Origin: Leptodactylus fallax
Lineage: Eukaryota; Chordata; Amphibia; Anura; Leptodactylidae
NCBI GenBank assembly: GCA_947044405.1
Contig: CAMRHE010000207.1
Coordinates: 382,001 to 446,000, forward strand
DNA: 64,000 nucleotides
Reading direction: 5' to 3'
Shown here: positions 21,879 through 32,334 of the stretch, piece after piece
Numbering within the stretch: position 1 is the first letter of the stretch
How the letters are laid out: the number at the start of each line of letters is the position of its first letter
Translations under genes and position numbers: made by a program
Notes under the pieces: model-generated
Told to the model about the DNA's origin: nothing
Databases searched by the model: none
What the model saw: only the letters and a program-made list of their open reading frames with translations

Positions 21879-23765
21879 TAGAGACAGGAGAACCGACTCG
21901 TACTGAGCCAGGGTAGAACTGAATATTCCAAATTGTTTGCTTTTTTTTACAAAACTGAACCAATGGATATTTGTCTCAGGTGACCTAAAATGGCCACCAC
22001 ATTGTACACTGGGACTCTTCAGACCCCAGAGTATAAAAGATGGAGGCCTAGGGGAGGTGTAAAAAAAAAAAAATTCAAATTCAAGTTTCCGTTCTTTGCA
22101 CCCTCCTGGTGACATCATGTGTCTGGGGTCATCGTTGAGGCCTGTGATTGGGTCACCAGAGGTCATATGGGCATACTGAACATCATGACGTCCTCATGCT
22201 CAGCGTGCTCATGTCACTGCTGATGCCCAATCACAGGCCTCAGCTGTGAACCAGAGCATATGATATCATCGAGTAGGTGGAGAGAGGGCACTGGACGCTG
22301 CACCTCCACCTATTATATTATGGGGTCTCTTCAGAGAGACCCCTGAGTATAATAATGTCACTTTCACTTTGACATAACTTCTACTGTGTTTGCCTCAGAG
22401 AGCTAGAAATTGAATAGATAGGTTCCTAGGGGCAGTGTTATACACTATGTTTTATGGAAAAGGTTCCTAGGGGCCCTGAGAGTGTTCTACACTATGTTTT
22501 ATAGAAAGGTTCCTAGGACCCCTGAGAGTGTTATACACTATGTTTTTTAGAAAGGTTCCAAGGATCCCTGACAGTGTTCTACACTATGTTTCACAGATAG
22601 GGCTCCTAGGAGTCCTAAGAGTGTTCTACACTATGTTTTATAGATAGGTTTCTAGGAGCCCTGAGAGTGTTATACACTATGTTTTATAGATAGGTTACTA
22701 GGACCCCTGAGAGTGTTCTACACTATGTTTTATACAAAGGTTCCTAGGAGCCCTGACAGTGTTCTACACTATGTTTCATAGATAGGGCTCCTAGGAGTCC
22801 TAAGAGTGTTCTACACTATGTTTTATAGATAGGTTTCTAGGAGCCCTGAGAGTGCTCTACACTATATTTTATAGATAGGTTCCTAGGACCCCTGAGAGTG
22901 TTCTACACTATGTTTTATACAAAGGTTCCTAGGGGTCCTAAGAGTGTTCTACTCTATGTTTTATAGATAGGTTTCTAGGAGCCCTGAGAGTGTTCTACAC
23001 TATGTTTTATACAAAGGTTCCTAGGAGCCCTGACAGTGTTCTACACTATGTTTCATAGATAGGGCTCCTAGGAGTCCTAAGAGTGTTCTACACTATGTTT
23101 TATAGATAGGTTTCTAGGAGCCCTGAGAGTGCTCTACACTATATTTTATAGATAGGTTCCTAGGACCCCTGAGAGTGTTCTACACTATGTTTTATACAAA
23201 GGTTCCTAGGGGTCCTAAGAGTGTTCTACTCTATGTTTTATAGATCGGTTCCTAGAAGCTCTGACAGTGTTCTACACTATGTTTAATAGATAGAATCCTA
23301 GGATCCCTGACACTGTTTTACACTATGTTTTATAGATAGGTTCCTAGGAGCCCTGACAGTGTTATACACTATGTTTTATAGATAGGTTACTAGGACCCCT
23401 GAGAGTGTTCTACACTATGTTTGATACAAAGGTTCCTAGGAGTCCTGACAGTGTTATACACTATGTTTTATAGATAGGTTACTAGGACCCCTGAGAGTGT
23501 TCTACATTATGTTTTATACAAAGATTCCTAGGAGCCCTGACAGTGTTCTACACTATGTTTAATAGATAGGTTCCTAGGAGCCCTGACAGTGTTCTACACT
23601 ATGTTTTATAGATAGGTGCCTAGAAGCCCTGACAGTGTTATACATTATATTTTAAGCCTTTCTAAGGTGTGGTTTGCACCAAAGTTCTTCGACCTGAAAC
23701 GAATCTTGGACTTGAGCCACCCAAACCTGAAACAAAACAAATCCTGAAAGGTTCACCCATCTCTA
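21879..23765. mobile_element. hAT-type element expanded by a minisatellite
   Basis: The left end TAGAGACAGGAGAACCGACT and right end GGTTCACCCATCTCTA match the family at 10013-10608. Body segments correspond in order: ATATTCCAAATTGTTTGC, the hairpin module (22005-22360), then GAAACGAATCTTGGAC next to the right end. The extra length is the tandem array at 22421-23655, which lies between the module and the right terminus. The flanking octamers (ATCCTTAG, ATTCCCAT) no longer match well. Confidence 0.7.
22421..23655. repeat. Minisatellite, 46-bp unit, ~27 copies
   Basis: Unit, in two overlapping pieces: GGTTCCTAGGAGCCCTGAGA then GTGTTCTACACTATGTTTTA then TAGATA (46 bp). Variants differ at a few fixed places (CCCTGAC/GAG, GTTATAC/GTTCTAC, TAGATA/TACAAA). 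A block of six units, 277 bp because one unit is 47 bp, occurs twice in a row from 22741 and from 23018 and is identical for over 220 bp, so the array has a higher-order repeat. Units at both ends are more diverged. Confidence 0.95.
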
Positions 23766-23769
23766 ATTC

Positions 23770-24345
23770 CCATCAATCAAGGGAATGGGGGTCCCATGTG
23801 GCCCATATAAAAGAAGTGACAGGGCTCGCATGTTCACTGCACTCTAATTCTATGGGACTGGTGGAAATCGCTGAGTGCTGTACTGGAGATCACTGGAGCT
23901 TCCATTCATATGGGTCACACAGAACCCTGCTTGTGTGGTTGACTATTGGCGGTCAGACCGCGACTCGAAAATTATTTGATCTCCTGTGGATAGAAAATAA
24001 GTTATTCATTGTATTCATATAAGGCAAGTCATTCAAGATCACAGTTTTACATACTGAACTGATGAGGGCTAGCACATTCAACGTAGAATGATCATCTTAG
24101 TTGCAAAAATTTCACAGGGGTTCAGATGTCCACTATTTGGCAGTGTCTGGTCATCATTTGACTGTCCCAACAGGTCTTACACTTTAACCTGTGCACACTT
24201 ATAGTTTGGTTCCACTCGTAACTGATATTCAGTTTTCCAATTAAACCAGTTCTAGTATGTATCAAGCTAGTATTTATTAAAGATGTGAAAACCTGTTCTA
24301 GACACTTATTATTTGTTAAGATATGGTCACTTGAAATTATAAAAG
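23770..24345. other. Unassigned DNA
   Basis: A plus-strand open frame runs out of the transposon into this stretch (to 24022) but shows no motif. Nothing else recognised. Confidence 0.4.
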
Positions 24346-24349
24346 CTTA

Positions 24350-24770
24350 TGCAGGCCATACACTTTAGATAGCTGTTGGATGACATCCCTACATGCATGT
24401 AAACGTGGTTTGGCTTGGCTGAGCAGTACAGATGTGGAATGAAAGGTGATGCCAGACTGTTCAAGCAGTTTCTTATCACCCCAAAAGCAAAATGATTGGA
24501 TTTCCACTGCCCAAACCTTCCCCTATATCTGTAAGGGAAGTGTTGGGTGGCCCCATACACATTAGATTAGTTTAAGGGCTGGCCATACACATTAGACAGA
24601 TGTCCCATTCAATCATACACATGAATGCTCGACTCAGTAAGAGCATGGATGTGTTCTCTATGAGAAGAATGGTGCTAATGGTGGTTTACAAAATGAAAAG
24701 ACTGGGCATGCATATAACACCCCTGTCCTTATCTCAGGGAAGAGTCCCCATATACATTAGATTGCTGGCT
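24350..24770. repeat. Cluster of 'GGCCATACACATTAGA' ends
   Basis: Four direct occurrences: GGCCATACACTTTAGATAG (24355), CCCCATACACATTAGATTAG (24551), TGGCCATACACATTAGACAG (24581) and CCCCATATACATTAGATTG (24746). The inverse end appears at 1129. This looks like several truncated copies of one MITE family lying in the same direction. Confidence 0.4.
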
Positions 24771-25168
24771 GAAGAATATGATGCTGCTGTAATACTGAAC
24801 AATAGGGATACCGTGTGCTCTGTATTGACTCTTGTATATTTCTTTGTCATGAGGCCTGAGGTTTCAACACTTATATATCCGACTTCACTACCTGAATTGC
24901 AGTAATTCCTATTTACCAATCTGCTGTAATCCTAATGTAATGCCAGAAGACCATTGTTATTAGGAAATAGAAGAAACCCCAAAGACTGCATCATGTGATA
25001 ACTGAATGTCATTGTTATTACAGTAGTGTGATATTTGTAAATGTTACTGTAATTGTATATTTTTAGTTACAGCAGAGTATTTAGTTTAGGTATATTCTAA
25101 GCAACATCATGTTTTCTTATAAAATATATGGTATAATAAAGCTTGTTATATAGTATATATCTATATCT
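24771..25168. other. Unassigned AT-rich DNA
   Basis: No recognised feature; ends in a TATATCTA-rich tract that served as insertion target for the next element. Confidence 0.45.
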
Positions 25169-25774
25169 ATCTTTATCAGGGGTCTCAAACTCGCGGCCCG
25201 TGGGCCAACTGCGGCCCTCGGGACAATAGTTTGCGGCCCCCACCTCAATATCAAAGTTTAACGTTAGTGCGGCCCGAGTTTGATAGGAATGGCACTTTTC
25301 AGTGTTGTGTGCGGAGCTGAACGAACCTACCAATCAGGTGGCTGCGCCAGGTGGCACTGTCCGGGGGCCAGCATTTTTACTATTTAATGTAAACCAGCCC
25401 AGGACAGGCCGCTTTAAAAAAAAAAAAAAAAAACAGAGCTGAGTGCAGCCTGTCCTGGGCTGGTTTACAAGACGTCGCATCTCAGTGTAGGCGGCGATAC
25501 AATGACGTCATCACGCCGCCTACGCTGAGACACAGACATCGTGGACAAGAAGAGGAGGCGGCGGCGGCATCAAGGCATCGCAGGTAGGTACAGATAACTT
25601 TTTTTTTATATATATAAATAGGCCGTAACCTGCTGTAGTATCCCTGGCAGGTCACGGCCTATTTATTTACCTACCCCGCGTCTGCTCGTGGCCACCCCCG
25701 AGTCCCCTTCTGCTATGGGACGCAGAAAGGGAAGTGGATGCCGCTGTGAGCGGCCGCGGGCCGCAAATACTACT

Positions 25775-26100
25775 ATAATTATACTCCGGGGTCTTTTCAG
25801 ACCCCGGAGTACAATAATCGGAGGCCTAGGGTTGGTGAGGGAACATAAAAAACAATGTTACTCACCTCCTGCAATCCGATGTAACTCCAAGCAGGCTTGA
25901 GGCCTCTGGTGACGTCATCAGTTCACGCCGCTGGCCTGATCAAGTGACGTGTGTGCGCAATTAAACAGGGCCGAAAGCTGCAAGGAGTGCACCGGTGTCC
26001 AGGATAGGTAAGTACAACTGTTTTTTATGTTTGTATTCTCCCCTAGGTCTCCAATCATTATACTCTGGGGTCTGAAAAGACCCCAGAGTATTATAATAGT
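25775..26100. mobile_element. Nested hairpin-ended module
   Basis: The left hairpin CTCCGGGGTCTTTTCAGACC and right hairpin CTCTGGGGTCTGAAAAGACC flank long inverted repeats (GGAGGCCTAGGG... against ...CCCCTAGGTCTCC, then AACATAAAAAACA against TGTTTTTTATGTTT). This is the same module that forms the centre of the hAT-type elements at 10 and 22 kb. Its edges here lie within TATAATTATAC and GTATTATAATA. Confidence 0.65.
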
Positions 26101-26104
26101 TCAT

Positions 26105-26465
26105 GGGTGGTCCACTATGGGGCATAATACCCTGTGTAGGGACAACTGTAGAGCATAATACCCTGTGCAGGGGCCACTCTGGAGCATAATACAAGTGCAG
26201 GGGCCACTATGGAGCATAATACCGAGTGCAGGGGGCACTATAGAGCATAATACCAGGTGCTGGGGCCACTATGGCGCATAATACCAAGTGCAGGGGCCAC
26301 TATAGAGCATAATACCAGGTGCTGGGGCCACTGTGGAGCATAATACTCTGTGCAGGGGCCACTCTGGAGCATAATACAAGTGCAGGGGCCACTATAGAGC
26401 ATGATACCGAGTGCAGGGGCCACTATAGAGCATAATACCGGGTGCTGGTCCAATATGGAGCATAT
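26105..26465. repeat. Minisatellite, 31-bp unit, ~11-12 copies
   Basis: The unit reads GGGGCCACTATAGAGCATAA then TACCAGGTGCA, with 30- and 31-bp variants. It lies between the nested module and the right end of the hAT element. Alternating subtypes (GTGCAGG and GTGCTGG) suggest pairwise duplication. The three minus-strand open frames across this part are repeat products. Confidence 0.88.
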
Positions 26466-26754
26466 TACCGGTGTGGGAAAACCTGATGCGACCCAGCCTC
26501 ACCCAGACTCTACCTCCAGCGGCCCCCGGGTAAATTGCGTTTGAGACCCCTGATCTATATATATAGTGGTGACTACACATACAGTTTTACAGTTTTGCCC
26601 TCAGTTACATGTCCTCATGACTGAGATGTCCAGATATGTGTATTACAAGTTAATCTTTTCTAAAAGCAGCATGATTTACTGATAAGGTATATGATAACTA
26701 TTTTATTGTCTATGTGTGGCTACTCCATGGGAAGAAAGGTGTGAACTGCACTCC

Positions 26755-27019
26755 CTTGAAATTTGGTGCCTCCATTACCAAGATCTCATCTTCTTTGTCA
26801 ATATGCAAATGAGCACTTTGGAGCAAGGAGGGCATTGCACTTAACTCTTTGGAGCATTGGCAGTGCTCTCTTTGATCTAAATTGACTTATGGACAAATAA
26901 AGCAATATTGCAGCAATGGAGGCATCGAATCACAAAGAGAAAACACGGTTTAATTCAGGAGACGCTAACCTATCTATCTGCAGGGCTGGGTTGATATGGG
27001 TTCTGGTGACAATCTCCCT
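26755..27019. mobile_element. TTAA MITE, 'ATAGATAGGTTA' family, left tip lost
   Basis: The right end GGTGACAATCTCCCT precedes TTAA (27020-27023). AATATGCAAATGAGCACTTT, TTGGTGCCTCCATTACC and the inverted GAGGCATCGAATCACAAAG match the copies at 3.3 and 54.2 kb. The left outer 60 bp are rearranged, so the start is approximate. Confidence 0.55.
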
Positions 27020-27023
27020 TTAA

Positions 27024-27785
27024 GGCTTTTGTTAGCATATCATGCTATTGTGTTGATTCAGTTTTGTGAGTACTTGCATTAGTTTACTAAACTGGAGACA
27101 GGTATGTTTGGTCACAGTTGTATACAAGCTTCTTCTGTGTCGCCTGTCTACCTGCTTATCAACATATGTTAAGTGGAGAATGACAAAGACTCGAAATCCT
27201 CATCGATGACGATAGAAAAGCTTGTTTTCAGTATTACTGAAGCAGATCCGGGAGGTTGCCCCCATGGCTCGGTGTATGAATGCGAATACTCGATGCAGCG
27301 TCTGCTTCAACACCTCAAACATTTAATTTAATATAGACTTTATTAAATACTGAAAATGCTCTCTTTGATTTTTACCATTCTGCCTGTTTAATCCTAGCAA
27401 TGGTAAGCATTTTAGAAACAATCCCTGCAGTGCAAATTGGAAGCAGGAATTAGAGACAGCTTTGTCCTCTGTGTGCCTGAGATAAGTGTGTGAGTGACAC
27501 GGAGGTTGGGAAAAAAGCTTTGACTTTTAATGGCACCCTGGAGAACTGCAGTGTGGGAATTACTCTAAAGCTAGTTTTTCTATGTTTGGGTACATAATGC
27601 CATTTATCATGAAGGAACCAAGAGGCGGAATTGTGATATGAGCAAACAGGGATGTGTTCTATGTGGACAGAGCTTTTTCAGCAAGGAAGCAACAATTTGT
27701 AAGTAAATGATTCATTTGCTTAGTTTTGTAATACTAGGTTCCTGATGGAGTTCTTTATGTATAGGTTGAAAGCTGTGCTGTTTTT
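27024..27785. other. Unassigned, possibly unique DNA
   Basis: No transposon signature for over 700 bp. It includes several CpG (CTCATCGATGACGATAG, GAATACTCGATGCAGCG) beside AT-rich homeobox-like TTTAATTTAATA. It could be conserved noncoding DNA; nothing in the sequence alone proves it. Confidence 0.35.
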
Positions 27786-27789
27786 CTTG

Positions 27790-28176
27790 ATCCTTAAAAA
27801 TTGAAAGCCAATCCCTTTCTTAAATTTGTCAGCCTATTCTGGAATTGATAGCCTATCCTATTCTGTCCCAAAATTGATTGCCTATCCTATCGCATAATCG
27901 ATAGCCTATCCCAAAATTGAAAGCCTAGCTTAAAATTGATAGCCAATCTTACCCTAAAATAAATAGCTTATCCCAAAATGGATGGCCTACCCAACTCTAA
28001 AAACCACAGCCTATTCCAAAATTGATATCCAATCCTATTCCTAAATTTGTCAGCCTATTCTACAATTGATAGCCTATCCTGTTCCAAAATTGATGGCCTA
28101 CCCAATCCTAAAAGTGATAGCCTATTCCAAAATTGAGAGCTTACCTTAAAATTGATAGCCATTCCTTGGATAGGAC
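27790..28176. repeat. Degenerate minisatellite, AATTGATAGCCTATCC unit
   Basis: About 17-18 tandem units of roughly 19-24 bp with consensus CCAAAATTGATAGCCTATYC. A longer period of about 220 bp is visible: TAAATTTGTCAGCCTATTCT begins at 27821 and again at 28042 and the following units correspond. High divergence between units points to an old array. Confidence 0.82.
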
Positions 28177-28294
28177 ATCAACATTAGATTAGTTGGGCAT
28201 CAGGTGAGTTCTGCAGCCACTTTAATGTTTACTAGGCACAGCAATGTACTTTTAGTAGCAGCTGATCTTCATATTATGTCTTTGCTACATTTAA

Positions 28295-28665
28295 AGGTTT
28301 TTTCTGGGCTAAAAATATTGATGATCCATCCTAAGGGTAGGCCTCAATATCAGATTGGAGAGTGTCTGACATTCAACACAACTATCGATTAGTTGTTCTC
28401 AACAGCTGACACACAGAGAATGGAGCAGGAAGCAGATAGCTCTGTTCTCTGTGTAGTGGCCAGACCTGGAGCTACAGATGGCCATTCACTTAAATAGGCG
28501 CTAAGCTGCAGTGACTCAGTTCTGCCACTACACATAGAACAGCGCTATCTGCTTACTACTCCATTCTCTGTGTATCATCTGTTGAGAACAGCTGATCGAT
28601 GGGGGTGGCGAGTGTCAGGCCCCCGCAAGTCTGATATTAATAACCTATCCTTAGAATAAGTCACG
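28295..28665. mobile_element. Palindromic TTAA MITE
   Basis: TTAA at 28291-28294. Inverted arms include GTTGTTCTCAACAGCTGA / CTGTTGAGAACAGCTGATCG, ACACAGAGAATGGAGCAG / CTACTCCATTCTCTGTG and CTCTGTGTAGTGGC / GCCACTACACATAGAAC. The right tip (ATAACCTATCCTTAGAATAA) lacks a clear TTAA. Relatives at 821-1041 and 33.79-34.17 kb. Confidence 0.6.
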
Positions 28666-28764
28666 TTCCCTATCATGTTTTATTGCTTCAATGCACATAC
28701 AATGATCAAAAGAAGTAACAAAAAAATTACTATATTATGTCTGTATCATGATTATAAAATACAG

Positions 28765-28910
28765 TACAGATAACCCCTGTATAGTCTGATCTTGTAGCCA
28801 TTACCTCTACTATCCATCACTTAATGTATGTTAAGAAGAAGGAGGACCAGCTCTGGAGGATCAGACTACAAATGTTTTGTTTGTAGTCTGTAACCATGGT
28901 AATGAACAGT
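28765..28910. repeat. Dispersed repeat, copy 2 (pair with 16.54 kb)
   Basis: CCTGTATAGTCTGATC, TTAATGTATGTTA, GGATCAGACTACA and GTAACCATGG occur in the same order as at 16535-16710. Copy 2 has an extra GTTTGTAGTCTG. Confidence 0.45.
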
Positions 28911-29548
28911 TCTACATAGGAGCTCTAGACCGAAAACTATATCATACCTTTAATCAAGACTTTACAAAGTGTTCTATATGTAGCCATCACTCATTTCTAA
29001 ATGTATTTGCCAAGGAAGACAGGATATTATTGGTTTTCTACAGATTCATGTTTTCTTGGTGACCTCCATCACAAGTCCATTATTATTGACAATGCAGTAT
29101 ATGTACTGTAGGGAGCTATGTGGAAATGGCTACTTTAAACATAACCTAAAAATAACAAGGACAAGGTCAAAATGACCTTCCATTATTAAAAGTAAACCTG
29201 CGGTATAGTCTCTGTCTATTTAATATATCTAGTAATGGAAATGGAAATAAAATGCAGCACATGCTAAAAGCATCTTTATGTGTTTCCCACTGGGTTATAA
29301 AAGCACTGTTTTCTTTGATAACTAAATTACTACTAAATGTTGTGCATATATACAAGTAATTTCTTTGTCTTGGTTTTATATGTAAAATGTAATAGAGAAC
29401 TTATTGTAAGCGCTAATTTATTAAAAAATGATCTACACAATTGTATCAAATTATTATGTTCTTGAAAGAGTATTGTTCTTTTCAAAAAGCAGAAAAGGTA
29501 TGAATCTTTCTTTTCTTTTGTAAGTGCCTGATATTGTTCCATTGACTC
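28911..29548. other. Unassigned AT-rich DNA
   Basis: No recognised repeat, RNA or exon. Confidence 0.4.
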
Positions 29549-29550
29549 AT

Positions 29551-29781
29551 TTAGGCTGGATTCACACCTGCTTCCGGATTTCGTTCGGGGATTCTGTTCC
29601 CCCATGTAAGCAGGACTTTTCTCTCTACATTTTTCGGGTGGGAACCAGGCTGACCCCATTATAGTCTATGGGATTCGGGTTTCTGCGGGTAACCACTTTT
29701 TAAGCAGATTGGTTTTCCGTTTTTCGGGTGCCCAAGTGGACCCGAAAAATGAAAACCCAAGCACAGGTTTGAACCTAGAGT
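29551..29781. mobile_element. MITE, 'GGATTCACACCTGC' ends
   Basis: The left TTAGGCTGGATTCACACCTG pairs with the reverse of CACAGGTTTGAACCTAGAGT. Internal hairpins (TTTTCGGGTG...CACCCGAA-like) and CCATTATAGTCTATGGG resemble other anuran MITEs. A truncated relative lies at 5.25 kb. Confidence 0.5.
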
Positions 29782-29930
29782 TACTGTAGTTTTTCACAAA
29801 CAAATTTCCCAAATCGAACCCCCAGTATGGTGCCAGGTTTTGCAACCTAGAGTAAAAAAAAAAAGTCTGGTGTTGTTCACTTTTCCCTTTACACCCCTTG
29901 ACCCAGTTCATACTTGTTTGTTAACACTGG

Positions 29931-30143
29931 GCGAGATTTACTAAACTAAATGCATCAGAATTCTGGCACAGATTATAATATGTGCCTACACGCTGTGATC
30001 CACATTACGTGTTTCAGACACTTTTTTCTCCTTGTCACTCATCATCAGACACTTCGGTAAATCTGGTGCATTTTAAGACTGTCTAGTCTAACTTTGCAAT
30101 GTCTAGCTTTTAGAGAGTATTAGTAAATCTGACTCTGGGGCCA
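29931..30143. mobile_element. Inverted-terminal-repeat element, GAGATTTACTAA ends
   Basis: The left end GGGCGAGATTTACTAAAC is matched in reverse by TTAGTAAATCTGACTCTGGG. It shares TTTAAGACTGTCTAG with the 8.6-kb copy. Target duplication not clear. Confidence 0.45.
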
Positions 30144-30239
30144 AGCATAGCCCCCCAGTCTTTTCACTAGGTGAAATTCAGTGTATTAGTTTTGCTGTTA
30201 TCAGACACCAGATCACAAAAAACCCATAAGGGTCAGGCT

Positions 30240-30476
30240 GAGAGCAAAGCTCTTTGGATCTTTGCCTTCAAGAAAGCATCATTTCTTCTAGGTACACTTG
30301 CAAACAATTTCTGAAGGAACTCGGCAGCGAAGGCTGCTCAAAACATCTTAGAGAACTAAGCACAGATCTTCTGTGGATGTAGGCTTGCTCAAATTCTTCT
30401 GTCTCTTCATGTAACCCAAGACAGACTGGATGATGTTGAAATCTCTATGGAGGCCACATCATCAATTCCAGGAAAA
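30240..30476 (-). pseudogene. Tc1-family transposase, C-terminal relic
   Basis: Read on the minus strand from about 30472 it encodes pieces of the C-terminal end of a Tc1/mariner transposase: NIIQSVLGYMKRQKNL then SKPTSTEDLCLVL and a stop. In this family the motif is SPDLN..E and its Glu is the third catalytic residue of the DD35E triad; here Gln stands in that place. Upstream (30476) it ends where a Tc1-type MITE begins; a frameshift lies before NII. No active product is possible. The copy at 56.0-56.5 kb is the same family. Confidence 0.75.
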
Positions 30477-30478
30477 TA

Positions 30479-30853
30479 CAGGTGCATCTCAATAAATTAG
30501 AATATTTTTGAAACGTTCATTCATTTCAGTGATTCAGTAATACAATCCATAATCAGCGTCTTCCATGATTGTGCGTCCTACTGAACCAGACTGAGGGACC
30601 ATTTAAAGGCTTAGGAAACCTTGGCAGGTGACGCTGAATTTACAATACTGAACTTTTTTACAATATTTTAATTTTCTTAGATTTTAGTTTTCATTACCTG
30701 TAATCCATAATCAACATTTACAGAAATAAAACACTTGAAATAGATCACTCTGTGTGTAAAGAATCTAGAAAATATACGAAGTCACTTTTTTAAATTTAAT
30801 TACTGAAATAAATAAATGTTTCAGAGATATTCTAATTTATTGAGATGAACCTG
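30479..30853. mobile_element. Tc1-type internally deleted element, 375 bp, TA flanks
   Basis: The ends CAGGTGCATCTCAATAAATT and AATTTATTGAGATGAACCTG are inverted, with TA on both sides (30477-30478, 30854-30855), the Tc1/mariner target. The interior keeps CTGAGGGACCATTTAAAGGC and, near the right, GAAATAGATCACTCTGTGTG, which I recall from fish and frog elements of this group. No transposase remains. Confidence 0.85.
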
Positions 30854-30859
30854 TAGCAC

Positions 30860-32125
30860 CTAAAGACATTAGGAAAAATGCTTAAAAAAATTAACTAAAT
30901 AAACAAAATCTGAAAAAAAAAATTCGAAAATATTCTTACTTGCTAGTGTTATGCTCACACACGCCTAAAACTTTAGCACAGTAAAGTATATTCGCGGGAA
31001 AACCCCTTTAGCAGTATTTATTTCTACCAAAACATAACTATATTCAATAATATTATTTCTCGAACAAATCAGACCATTGAATCCTTGAGCTCCATCAATG
31101 CAGTCACTTTCTAACGTACATAGTCTCTTCCATTAAGAGATGACATATGAACCCTACCACTCTTAACAAAGGTTTATGGCTATACAATACAAAAGAAGTC
31201 AGGGCCAAATCCAAAAAAATCTAATAAATATGTAATCGACACATAGAAAAGTCTTGTATTGAATGTTCTGTCTTTGCCACGAAGGACAAAATAGGAGCTG
31301 AACACATTTTTGTAAACTAAAACTCTTGAGTTCCGTTAAGTTTTCACAAACTACAGAGCTTAAAAAAAAATTAAGCAAAGTGAAAAAAAAGATAGAAACG
31401 GCTTTTATCTTGTCCTGATTAAAAAATACACAAGCTCTGAATTCATCATTGTAATAAGGATCTGGTCTGACAACACAGAGGGAGTGAAGGTGTTGCGTGA
31501 GCAGAATAGCGGGCGCTCCTTTGTCAGTGATGACAGCAGTAATTCCTCTTGACGAAGCTGTAAGATGCAGGCACTTTGTGATCTGGACTCTATCAATTTG
31601 TGATTTACAAGTAAGGTTCCAGGAAGAGGCTGCGGGCAAGTGAGAGGCCAGAGCACAAGACAAGGAGGCAGGCACAGCCTGCGAAGAGAGAACACTCTGA
31701 AGGGCAAACCATTATTTTTTTCTAGTTGCCATTTAATTTTGATAGCTTTCAGAATGTCTCCTGTGCATTAATCTCTGCTCTTCCCTTTCATCGGCTCAGG
31801 TTAATTATGTGGATACATTTGGCATTACAGCAAATTGTAACCTGTGAAATGGTAACACGGTATCAGCGTCTTCTCACTATTAAAGTGTCCCGTCAACCAG
31901 GAACAAGATTCATACTGTGCCATATTATCCATGAAAGTGACAAGTGACAAGCGCTGCCCTAGGGATAGAACATTTCTCTTCCACATGTTACAGTCATGAC
32001 GAACAGAATCTGTGATGGCTCACCATGAAAAATGATCATGGTTGATGCCTAATGTCAAGATAAGAACAAAGGTGTTCAATGTAGTCAGATTAAGATTCTA
32101 AAATTGCTGTTATAAAACTGGCAAG
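30860..32125. other. Unassigned DNA; long chance frames
   Basis: 30856-30960 may still be Tc1-derived. 31000-31990 has no transposon signature. Two overlapping minus-strand frames (31199-31675, 158 residues; 31405-31707) are among the longest in the window. Splice-acceptor-like tracts lie in the shorter one (CTCCCTCTGTGTTGTCAG on the minus strand), but there is no recognisable domain and the 3' part is low complexity. Confidence 0.4.
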
Positions 32126-32127
32126 TA

Positions 32128-32330
32128 CAGTAGTCCCTTATGTTACAATGGCCTTAGGATACAACATTTTCCGCATACAATGGTCTTTTCTGGACAATTG
32201 TATCTTGAAACCAGACTCAGCATACAATGCTTGGTTGGAGGATCCAACAAATCAGTCCAATCATTTTACTGGTAAAACCCCCAAATTAGTGAAGTACACG
32301 CACTGACTGTCTAAATAGTAGCGTCTCTAG
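32128..32330. mobile_element. mariner/pogo-like transposon end
   Basis: TA at 32126-32127 then CAGTAGTCCCTTATGTTACA, ACATTTTCCGCATACAATGG and GAAACCAGACTCAGCATACA: a repeating CATACAATGG motif typical of the termini of a Tigger/pogo-like group. The opposite end is not visible. Confidence 0.45.
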
Positions 32331-32334
32331 AGTG

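Larger units (their letters stand above)
25177..26552. mobile_element. hAT transposon (non-autonomous), 1,376 bp, target duplication visible
   Basis: The left tip CAGGGGTCTCAAACTCGCGG and right tip TTGCGTTTGAGACCCCTG are inverted repeats. The flanking octamers are ATCTTTAT (25169-25176) and ATCTATAT (26553-26560), matching at 7 of 8, as hAT elements leave. The tip is a familiar one among vertebrate hAT elements. No transposase frame. It carries an A-tract (about 25416-25433), a nested hairpin-ended module and a 31-bp tandem repeat. GC and CpG content are far above the flanks. Confidence 0.9.

Noticed and set aside
21747..22166. 139-residue minus-strand open frame
   Set aside because: Starts inside the hAT-type element; contains its repeated segments.
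26238..26580. Repetitive Cys/Tyr-rich minus-strand frames
   Set aside because: They are the 31-bp minisatellite in translation.
31199..31675. 158-residue minus-strand open frame, one of the longest
   Set aside because: No domain, low-complexity end, overlapped by another frame of similar length; no donor to support an exon.
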